Assembly (NCBI RefSeq): GCF_003206155.1
Contig: NZ_PZJV01000001.1
Coordinates: forward strand, 471,007-535,006
Origin: Salinicola halophilus
Lineage (GTDB): Bacteria > Pseudomonadota > Gammaproteobacteria > Pseudomonadales > Halomonadaceae
DNA length: 64,000 nt
Direction of reading: 5' to 3'
Numbering within the stretch: position 1 is the first letter of the stretch; the number at the start of each line of letters is the position of its first letter. Under the pieces are notes generated by a model. It worked only from the letters and a program-made list of their open reading frames with translations, had not been told where the DNA came from and searched no databases. Both the position numbers and the translations under genes were made by a program. This document shows, piece by piece, positions 10,293 to 16,347 of the stretch.

Positions 10293-10405
10293 CGTTCTCT
10301 CTCCCCTGCCGGCGCGTTGCCGACGTCATCGAATCGGTTCACTTTCTCGACCGACTCTTCATGAATCGGCTCGTATTGGAGGCCATGGCCTCACAGGGCG
10401 ACGGC

Positions 10406-10819
10406 TCAGCCCTCGCCGATCGTCAGCGTCTTGCTCATCAGCGCCTTGGCGGTGTTCATCACCTCGACGTTGGCCTGATAGGAGCGGGACGCTGCGATCA
10501 TGTCGACCATCTCGTTGACCGGATCGACGTTGGGCAGCTGTACGTAGCCATCGTCGTCGGCGAGCGGGTGGCCGGGACGGTATTCGGAGCGCAACGGCGT
10601 CTCGTTGTCTTCGGTCACGCTGTCGACACGTACGCCACCGGGCCCGGCACCGTTGTTCTGGCTCAGCGCCTGGAACATCACATGCTTGGCGCGATACGGC
10701 TCACCGTTCGGCCCGGCAACGCTGTCGGCATTGGCCAGATTGCTCGCGGTCACGTTCATGCGCTGAGAGTTGGCCGTCATCGCCGACCCGGAAATATCGA
10801 AAACACTGAACATCGACAT
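10406..10819 (-). CDS. flgC: Flagellar proximal rod protein FlgC
   Basis: FlgC is a proximal rod subunit. The 137-residue product starts [19 protein letters not shown] with the [14 protein letters not shown] rod motif and ends with a [20 protein letters not shown] helix. It starts 4 bp after the flgB stop codon, so the two are translated together. Confidence 0.96.
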   Translation of the reverse strand: MSMFSVFDISGSAMTANSQRMNVTASNLANADSVAGPNGEPYRAKHVMFQALSQNNGAGPGGVRVDSVTEDNETPLRSEYRPGHPLADDDGYVQLPNVDPVNEMVDMIAASRSYQANVEVMNTAKALMSKTLTIGEG

Positions 10820-10823
10820 GGCG

Positions 10824-11240
10824 TTACTCCGACTGCATCGCGTTCTTCAGCCCCTGAATACGGCGACTGACAAAGGTGACGTCTGCCTGGTAGCGCAGCG
10901 AATTGTCGGCGAATGCCGCTCGCTCGCGATCCATGTCGACGGTGTTGCCGTCCAGACTGGGCTGGTCGGCCATGCGGTAGCGAAGATCGTGGATACCCAG
11001 CGAATCGCTGCCCTGCCCGGCAATGTGACGCGACGACGTGCGTGACAGCGACAGCCCGTTCGCGTCGCCGCGGCCTTCCTGCATGACGCGCCCGAGCTCG
11101 GCGCCGAAGTCGAAATCCCGGGCCTTGAAATTCGGCGTATCGGCATTGGCGATATTGTTCGCCAGTACTTTCTGTCGCTCGGCGCGCAGGCTGATCGCCT
11201 CCTGCTGGAACCGAATCGCGTTTTCCAATTTATCGAACAT
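10824..11240 (-). CDS. flgB: Flagellar proximal rod protein FlgB
   Basis: FlgB is a proximal rod subunit and the first gene of the rod/hook operon. The frame is open to 11339, but the family N-terminus [15 protein letters not shown] begins at 11240, preceded by an AGGGTGG ribosome site, giving 138 residues, the usual length. The motif [21 protein letters not shown] follows near residue 25, and a C-terminal segment with [20 protein letters not shown] closes the protein. The operon flgBCDEFGHIJ runs leftward from here; flgA diverges to the right. Confidence 0.95.
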   Translation of the reverse strand: MFDKLENAIRFQQEAISLRAERQKVLANNIANADTPNFKARDFDFGAELGRVMQEGRGDANGLSLSRTSSRHIAGQGSDSLGIHDLRYRMADQPSLDGNTVDMDRERAAFADNSLRYQADVTFVSRRIQGLKNAMQSE

Positions 11241-11540
11241 GTTGAGCCACCCTGCGACTGCCTCGGCCTCGATCGAGAGCACTACGAGGCGGGAGGTTTT
11301 TGGACGAAGTGGAGAATAGCGGCGAGCGTCAACGCCCAATCGAGTAAATAGGCCTTCGAATGCGCGTCATTTTCAGCGATGACGTGACGCGCCTCCCCCT
11401 ACAATCGCTCTCCATCGGCGTGCCCACGCGGTTCATGGGCGCTGTCGAACGCAGATCGGCAACGCCCGCAGCGGTCCAGAGTCGACCGAGTCGTCTCGAA
11501 GCCGCTCGAATCTGCCCGAAGAAGAAATGAAGGAAGACGA
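11241..11540. promoter_or_regulatory. Divergent flgB/flgA control region
   Basis: These 300 bases between the divergent flgB and flgA genes hold no gene. In enterobacteria both promoters here are class 2, driven by FlhD4C2. I see two FlhDC-box-like half sites in direct orientation, GAATAGCG at 11314-11321 and AAATAGGC at 11345-11352, 31 bp apart. There is also a perfect 8-bp inverted repeat GCGCGTCA / TGACGCGC at 11361-11368 and 11384-11391. Promoter elements are not clear by eye. Confidence 0.45.
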
Positions 11541-12311
11541 GTGCCCCCAGCCCCTCGAGAGAAAGCCGCCATGCGCCGAGAACATCGATCGACATTGCGA
11601 CGCGTTCGTCGCTTGACGGCCCGTGCGGTTCTCGCCGCGGCTCTGGGGGGTATGGCGCTCACCGCCACGGCGCAGTCGCCAGCGACGGATGGTCAGGACG
11701 AGCAGAGCGACGTCGAACAGCGCGTGCGGGTTTTCCTGCAGGCGCAGACAGCGTCGCTCGGCGATAGCGTCGAGATCGACGTTCGCGACACCGATAGTCG
11801 TCTCGAGGCGTGTATCGCCCCCGAACCCTTCCTGCCCCGCCCGGGCGTGCCTCAGGGCCGGGTTACGGTGGGACTGCGCTGCGGCGGCGACAGTGCGAGA
11901 ACGCGGTACGTTCAAGCGACGGTGTCGGCGACGATTCGTCATCTGGTCGCCGCCCGCACCATCGATGCGGGAGAGCGGGTCGATGCCAACGCCCTCGACT
12001 GGGCCACCACGGACATTACCCGCCTGCAGCGCGGGTATCTGGACTCACTCGATGTGACGAGTGCCACGGTCGCGACGCGACGCATTCCCGCTGGCGCCAC
12101 GCTCACCGAGTCGATGGTCCGTGCGCCGTGGCTCGTCGAGCGCGGCGACAGTGTCGTTCTCACCGCCCGCGGCGACGGTTTCAGCGTCAGCCGTACCGTC
12201 GAAGCGCTGGACAACGGCGGGCTCGGCAGCACGGTGCGGCTGAAGACCGAAAGCAACCAGATTCTGCAGGGCAAGGTCATCGGGCCCGAGCGCCTGGCGG
12301 TCGATTTTTGA
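11541..12311 (+). CDS. flgA: Flagellar P-ring assembly chaperone FlgA
   Basis: FlgA is a periplasmic chaperone for P-ring formation by FlgI. The frame starts with GTG at 11541, which has an AGGA site six bases upstream; an in-frame ATG at 11571 is an alternative with a weaker site and would give 246 residues. The N-terminus is Arg-rich followed by a hydrophobic run (AVLAAALGGMALTATAQ), a Sec signal peptide. The C-terminal SAF-type domain (about residues 135-250) contains ARTIDAGERVDANALDW and a NQILQGKVIGPERLAVDF ending, both family hallmarks. It diverges from flgB and precedes flgM. Confidence 0.92.
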   Translation: MPPAPREKAAMRREHRSTLRRVRRLTARAVLAAALGGMALTATAQSPATDGQDEQSDVEQRVRVFLQAQTASLGDSVEIDVRDTDSRLEACIAPEPFLPRPGVPQGRVTVGLRCGGDSARTRYVQATVSATIRHLVAARTIDAGERVDANALDWATTDITRLQRGYLDSLDVTSATVATRRIPAGATLTESMVRAPWLVERGDSVVLTARGDGFSVSRTVEALDNGGLGSTVRLKTESNQILQGKVIGPERLAVDF

Positions 12312-12357
12312 TGACCGACTGCGGACCCGCGCTTAACAAAACGTTTCATACTGCGCT

Positions 12358-12384
12358 TTCAGTTTTGCTTGGGCATGCCGATAG
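12358..12384 (+). promoter_or_regulatory. Sigma-28 (FliA) promoter for flgMN
   Basis: TTCAGTTT, 11 bases, GCCGATAG: 6 of 8 and 7 of 8 matches to the sigma-28 consensus with exact spacing. It lies 135 bp before the flgM ATG and downstream of the flgA stop. In Salmonella flgM has both a class 2 (through flgA) and a class 3 promoter; this fits the latter. Confidence 0.75.
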
Positions 12385-12518
12385 GGTGATCAGAACCACA
12401 GCACCCGGTGGAAGCACGAGAACGCAACGTATCCGCGTACACCGTATGCTTCCCGGACACCACCGCCGCGACTTAGGATGTATTCCCTGACGCAGCGGAC
12501 AGCCCAGAGGCCAGACAG

Positions 12519-12794
12519 ATGAAAATCGATCACACGCAGTCACTGACTCGCCCGACATCGAACGAGAACGTCGAATCCCGCAAGAACGCCGCGACCGCCA
12601 AGAACGCGGAACCGCAGCCGAGCTCGACGACCACGCTGAGCCAGATCGATCGGCAGAACGACACCGGCGATATCGACACCGCCCGCGTCAACGAGATTCG
12701 CCAGGCGATTGCCGATGGCCGATTCGAGCTCGATACCAGCAAGATCGCCGACGGCCTCATTGCCGACGTCGAGGCACAGCTCGGCCAGCGCTGA
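12519..12794 (+). CDS. flgM: Anti-sigma-28 factor FlgM
   Basis: FlgM binds FliA and blocks late flagellar transcription until it is exported through the completed hook. The 91-residue product opens MKIDHTQSLTRP, has a low-complexity polar N-terminal half (the part that is disordered in the family) and a C-terminal sigma-binding region with ARVNEIRQAIADGRFELDTS followed by KIADGLIADV, a clear match. It lies between flgA and flgN and has its own sigma-28 promoter, so FliA would drive its own inhibitor. Its target fliA is in this window at about 36.4-37.1 kb. Confidence 0.95.
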   Translation: MKIDHTQSLTRPTSNENVESRKNAATAKNAEPQPSSTTTLSQIDRQNDTGDIDTARVNEIRQAIADGRFELDTSKIADGLIADVEAQLGQR

Positions 12795-12858
12795 GTCTGC
12801 GTTTCGAGCCGCATGACGCTCTTATGACGCGCTTCATAACATCAAGAGGAATCACGCC

Positions 12859-13311
12859 ATGTCCCTGACCTCCCTTCTCGCCGATCAACGGCGCCACCTC
12901 GAAGCGCTCGACGCGTTTCTCGAGGAAGAGCGCGGACTTCTGAACGCCGGCGAGATCGACGGTAAGCGACTGGGCGTGATCGCCGAAGAGAAGCAGACTC
13001 TGTTGACCACGCTGGATGGCATCGAAGCCTCACGCCGGGCCCAGCAGCGCGACGCCGGCTTCGGCGAAGGCAGCCAGGGGGCGGAAAGGTTCGCCGAAGC
13101 CATCGACGCCGGCGAATCGTGGCAGCGCATCCGCGAACTCGCCGAGCACGTTCGCCAGACCAACCGACTCAATGGCCACATCATCTCTCAACGGCTCGAG
13201 CAGAATCAGCAGGCGATCGACTTTCTTCAGCGCGCCGTCGGCGGCAGCACTTACGGCCCCAAGGGCAAGTCACTCCGTCAGGGGTTTGGCGGTATCAGCT
13301 CCAGTGCTTGA
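12859..13311 (+). CDS. flgN: Flagellar export chaperone FlgN
   Basis: FlgN is the cytoplasmic chaperone of FlgK and FlgL. The 150-residue product is almost wholly helical and charged, with the family pattern of an early QRRHLEALDAFLEEERGLL helix and a later QTNRLNGHIISQRLEQNQQA helix. It follows flgM by 64 bp and is followed by a strong terminator, so the flgA-flgM-flgN unit ends here. Its clients flgK and flgL are on the opposite strand in this window. Confidence 0.9.
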   Translation: MSLTSLLADQRRHLEALDAFLEEERGLLNAGEIDGKRLGVIAEEKQTLLTTLDGIEASRRAQQRDAGFGEGSQGAERFAEAIDAGESWQRIRELAEHVRQTNRLNGHIISQRLEQNQQAIDFLQRAVGGSTYGPKGKSLRQGFGGISSSA

Positions 13312-13421
13312 GCGATGGAGACGGCAGCAAGGTGTAAGAAGAAATGGGGCAAGGCGTGCTGTCGACACCTTCAAATATCCAGCTCGGCTCCTGAATAACT
13401 CTCCCGATATAGACTCCTCGA

Positions 13422-13446
13422 AAACCGCAGCTTGCTGCGGTTTCGG
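13422..13446 (+). terminator. Rho-independent terminator after flgN
   Basis: A perfect 9-bp stem AAACCGCAG / CTGCGGTTT around a CTTG loop, followed by a modest T-rich stretch. It lies 110 bp after the flgN stop and 58 bp before the fliC promoter. The rest of the flgN-fliC interval (13312-13634) holds no gene apart from this and the fliC promoter. Confidence 0.8.
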
Positions 13447-13503
13447 CGTCTTTAGCGTCCAGGAATCAATCGAACAAAAATCCTAAAAATTGGCGGATTT
13501 TCC

Positions 13504-13530
13504 TAAAGAGATCGCAGCCGACGTCGATAA
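13504..13530 (+). promoter_or_regulatory. Sigma-28 (FliA) promoter for fliC
   Basis: TAAAGAGA, 11 bases, GTCGATAA: the -35 core TAAAG is perfect and the -10 matches 7 of 8. The -10 ends 104 bp before the fliC ATG, giving a leader of roughly 95 nt. Flagellin is the archetypal class 3 gene. Confidence 0.82.
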
Positions 13531-13634
13531 AGGGAATAACGGCCACGGGGCCGTTTCAGCAAGGCACAACGAGCCACCAAATCGCTCCTTGGGTCAGGCC
13601 CAGATAGCCCTCTTCCAGCGAAAGGATTACGACA

Positions 13635-14696
13635 ATGGCAGTTATCAATACCAACATCACCTCCATGATCGGCCAGCAAAATCTGAACAAGTCGCAGAAC
13701 GATCTGTCGACTGCCATGGAGCGTCTCTCCTCCGGTTCGCGCATCAACAGCGCCAAGGACGATGCCGCCGGTCAGGCCATCGCCAACCGCATGAGCAGCC
13801 AGATCACCGGCCTCAATCAGGCCAGCCGTAACGCCAACGACGGTATCTCGCTGGCGCAGACTACTGAAGGCGCTCTGAACCAGATCAACGACAACCTGCA
13901 GCGCGTACGTGAACTGACGGTTCAGGCCCAGAACGGCACGAACTCCGACAGCGACCTGAGCTCCATCCAGGACGAAATCTCCGCGCGTCTGGACGAGATC
14001 GATCGCGTCTCCAAGGAGACCGACTTCAACGGCACCAAGGTTCTGAACGGCGATAAAGACTCGGTCAGCATTCAGGTGGGCTCGAAGGATGGCCAGACCA
14101 TTTCTATCTCCCTTCAAAAGATGGATTCTGAATCCTTAGTTGGCGCTAACGGGTTCAACGTTAGTGGTTCAAAAGACGTTGAGGCGGATACATCGGGGAT
14201 CATTGGTACAAATGACTCAGTTGTGTCCTATACCGACGAGAACGGCGGTACAGCCTACGCGGTGAAAACGACTCCGGCCACGGGCGACGCTACCTACGCT
14301 GCCGCCACAATTGATGGTGATGGAGTCGTGACGGGCGGAGGCGCTTCTATCGATGCTGCTGACATCAAGAATGAAGCTGCCGTTGCTGATGGCGACACAG
14401 TATCTGGGACCGTAGACAAAACCGCGGACCCGCTAGCAACGATCGACGCTGCCCTGAGCAAGGTCGACGGCATGCGATCTGATCTGGGTGCCGTTCAGAA
14501 CCGCTTCGAATCTGCCATCGATAACCTGAACACCACTTCTACCAACATCTCTGCTGCCCGCTCACGCATCGAAGACGCCGACTATGCGGTCGAAGTCTCC
14601 AACATGACCCGCGCGCAGATTCTGCAGCAGGCCGGCACTTCGGTTCTGGCCCAGGCCAACCAGGTTCCGCAGGGCGTTCTTTCCCTCCTGGGCTAA
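13635..14696 (+). CDS. fliC: Flagellin FliC
   Basis: Flagellin is the filament subunit, exported and polymerised outside the cell. The 353-residue product has the conserved D0/D1 ends: an N-terminus with NINSMIGQQNLNKSQ-like pattern (here ITSMIGQQNLNKSQNDLS) and MERLSSGSRINSAKDDAAG, and a C-terminus ending LAQANQVPQGVLSLLG. The middle, about residues 155-265, is short and beta-rich. Its codons (about 14110-14440) are visibly poorer in GC and richer in rarer choices than the flanking ends, suggesting a replaced surface domain. It has its own sigma-28 promoter and terminator and is monocistronic. The cognate chaperone FliS is encoded near 57 kb. Confidence 0.97.
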   Translation: MAVINTNITSMIGQQNLNKSQNDLSTAMERLSSGSRINSAKDDAAGQAIANRMSSQITGLNQASRNANDGISLAQTTEGALNQINDNLQRVRELTVQAQNGTNSDSDLSSIQDEISARLDEIDRVSKETDFNGTKVLNGDKDSVSIQVGSKDGQTISISLQKMDSESLVGANGFNVSGSKDVEADTSGIIGTNDSVVSYTDENGGTAYAVKTTPATGDATYAAATIDGDGVVTGGGASIDAADIKNEAAVADGDTVSGTVDKTADPLATIDAALSKVDGMRSDLGAVQNRFESAIDNLNTTSTNISAARSRIEDADYAVEVSNMTRAQILQQAGTSVLAQANQVPQGVLSLLG

Positions 14697-14726
14697 TCGG
14701 CCGAGCAGTCGAAAAAGTAGTATCGA

Positions 14727-14748
14727 GGCCGGCGAAAGCCGGCCTTTT
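14727..14748 (+). terminator. Rho-independent terminator of fliC
   Basis: Perfect 7-bp stem GGCCGGC / GCCGGCC closed by a GAAA tetraloop and followed by TTTT, starting 31 bp after the fliC stop codon. A near-copy of this element occurs about 0.8 kb further on. Confidence 0.88.
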
Positions 14749-14774
14749 CCATACACATTCAAAAGAATTACATT

Positions 14775-14951
14775 ATGGCTTGCACGTTCTGTGGATCGGG
14801 AAACCACACTGGAAGAAATTGCCCCAAACCTTCGCGCTGCTCCCACTGCAATGGCGTGGGGCATAATATTCAAACCTGTCCAGAAGTTAGACGCTGTAGC
14901 TACTGCAAGAGCTACCAGCATGACCGAAGAACTTGTCCTGATCTAAGATAA
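14775..14951 (+). CDS. Small triple CCHC zinc-knuckle protein, function unknown
   Basis: I read a 58-residue frame from ATG at 14775 to TAA at 14949-14951. It consists almost entirely of three perfect C-x2-C-x4-H-x4-C zinc knuckles: Cys3-Cys6-His11-Cys16, Cys22-Cys25-His30-Cys35 and Cys41-Cys44-His49-Cys54, with short basic linkers (KPSR, EVRR) and nine Arg/Lys in total. In eukaryotes and retroviruses such knuckles bind single-stranded nucleic acid; they are unusual in bacteria. Three exact repeats are very unlikely by chance, which is the main evidence that it is coding. The upstream ribosome site is weak (AAAAGAA). It starts 27 bp after the fliC terminator and is followed 21 bp later by an 88-codon gene. 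GC is lower than in neighbours. The function, and whether it relates to flagella, is unknown. Confidence 0.78.
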   Translation: MACTFCGSGNHTGRNCPKPSRCSHCNGVGHNIQTCPEVRRCSYCKSYQHDRRTCPDLR

Positions 14952-14972
14952 TAACTACAGAAGGAGATTCCT

Positions 14973-15239
14973 GTGAGCTTCTGGAAGAAAACGGGTTCAT
15001 TAGCACTAAAAACAGCCAAGGTCGGGTATGCCACAGCAAATGTATTGGCCAATCAGGTTGAAGCACAATCCAATGAAATAAATCAGCTACATAAGGACTA
15101 TAAAAACAGGTCAAATAAAGAGCTGTTAGAAATCATTGAGAGCACTGGCTTTTTTGCGAAGAGCTACCAGGAAAAAGGCGCTGCCCGGTCTATATTGAGG
15201 CAGCGCAAGCGTTCTCAGTCTGAGCATAATTACAGTTGA
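14973..15239 (+). CDS. Small basic hypothetical protein coupled to the zinc-knuckle gene
   Basis: An 88-residue frame starting GTG at 14973 with a perfect AAGGAG ribosome site 7 bases ahead. I do not recognise the family. The N-terminal third (SFWKKTGSLALKTAKVGYAT, then ANVLANQVEAQSN) could form an amphipathic helix; the second half (NKELLEIIESTGFFAKSYQE, then KGAARSILRQRKRSQ) is helical and basic, with no Cys and no membrane segment. Base composition is clearly AT-richer than the flagellar genes. It starts 21 bp after the zinc-knuckle stop codon, so the two are probably one transcript. This looks like recently acquired accessory DNA; function unknown. Confidence 0.65.
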   Translation: MSFWKKTGSLALKTAKVGYATANVLANQVEAQSNEINQLHKDYKNRSNKELLEIIESTGFFAKSYQEKGAARSILRQRKRSQSEHNYS

Positions 15240-15657
15240 TGACCAAGCTGCGGACCACAAGCATAGTGGCCCCCTATGCCTAGCTGATTATTGCGACAGG
15301 GGTACCTTCGTAAAACAGTTTACAACGCCAAGAACCGGAGTGCCGCTCAGCCGAGGCTCGAAGAGCCTGGTTACACGGGTGGAATCTTCGTGATTACCCA
15401 CGAGCCAATTCTTTAGCAGGCAAGCATATCAATTTTGTGCCCATACCAATCAAAGCTCGCAGGGCGCTTTACCCCTCCTGAATTAATCTCTTGAGTATTC
15501 CGAATTGTCGCAAGCTGAAGGTCGGCGAAAGTCGGCCTTTTTCTTCTTGATCGTTTGGCAAATTAGCCAATTAACCCTATTTCCAATCTTTAATTTCGCC
15601 TTCTAGACCACCCACTTTCTGGTCCAATAGCCACACCCTGAACACGGAAATCGCGCC
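15240..15657. other. Non-coding stretch with terminator, AT-richer than surroundings
   Basis: No convincing frame is present in these 418 bases. The stretch contains the second copy of the fliC-like terminator (15518-15542) and an imperfect hairpin around 15380-15405. No sigma-28 promoter is visible before the gene at 15658. Confidence 0.5.
15518..15542 (+). terminator. Rho-independent terminator, near-copy of the fliC terminator
   Basis: AAGGTCGGC, GAAA loop, GTCGGCCTT, then a T run. In RNA the 9-bp stem forms with two G-U pairs. Loop, stem core (TCGGC GAAA GTCGG) and T tract resemble the fliC terminator at 14727-14748. It would stop transcription from the zinc-knuckle pair. Confidence 0.8.
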
Positions 15658-16020
15658 ATGACGATCCAAGACAGTGAATTCGCACTCGCCAAGATCGATC
15701 GGCTCATCGAAGACACCAAAGTGCTGATATCGGACTTCGAAGCGACAGACATGGACGACAAAATGACAGCGGATTACGACGCGCTGCAAACGATCTACCA
15801 GCGCGCAGTGGCCCCCCAGCGCGAGCAGACGCTGGCCCTGCTCGATCGACTGGAGCGCGCCGCCCGTGATAGCCCATTAGGGGCTCAGGATGCTATCGAT
15901 GCCGCATGCTTCGGTGAGTTATCGAGAGCAAGTGAACAGCTTTCATCTCAGACGCAAATCCCCATTATCGATGAATCATCCGTTGATGCTGGCGGGCACG
16001 TCGTCGTCGCCCCTCTCTGA
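15658..16020 (+). CDS. Hypothetical helical protein, 120 residues
   Basis: I do not recognise this protein. The first 80 residues are charged and helical (KIDRLIEDTKVLISDFEATD, then a stretch with QREQTLALLDRLERAARDS), compatible with a small coiled-coil protein; the last 40 are less ordered. There is no signal peptide or membrane segment and no Cys apart from one. GC returns to the high chromosomal level. It stands alone between the zinc-knuckle patch and sulP. Size and composition resemble small flagellar chaperones such as FliT or FlgN, but no motif supports that, so I give no function. Confidence 0.6.
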   Translation: MTIQDSEFALAKIDRLIEDTKVLISDFEATDMDDKMTADYDALQTIYQRAVAPQREQTLALLDRLERAARDSPLGAQDAIDAACFGELSRASEQLSSQTQIPIIDESSVDAGGHVVVAPL

Positions 16021-16159
16021 CGATCCTCTCGATCTCGTCGGCAGGTAACGCCCCTGAAGAATCGGGAGTGCCTTCTGCCGTTCGTTACTGACTCGGGCGC
16101 GGGCGCGAACGCGACGAATGATGCGGCCGAGTCGGTTGCCGTCGCCGCCGGTGGGGTTC

Positions 16160-16220
16160 AAAACGTTTACGCGGGCTCAAAATCGATTTTCTCGCCCTTC
16201 ATTGATGTCAAAACGGTTTT
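16160..16220. repeat. Three AT-armed palindromes upstream of sulP
   Basis: AAAACGTTT at 16160-16168, AAAATCGATTTT at 16179-16190 (perfect) and AAAACGGTTTT at 16210-16220 (perfect around a central G). Each is preceded by TC or CTC and followed by a CG-rich patch. Centres are about 20 and 30.5 bp apart, close to two and three helical turns. They lie 130-190 bp before the sulP start in a 327-bp interval with no gene (16021-16347). They could be operators; the cognate regulator is unknown. Confidence 0.5.
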
Positions 16221-16347
16221 CTTCGGGTGCCGGCCCTACTTGCCGACGGCTCGCGATGAGACCTGCCTTGCACCCTACCCCAATCCCGCGCACCATTTAT
16301 GGCTGCAAACGATAAGCTTATGAACGATTAGAAAGCATGAGGCGGCG

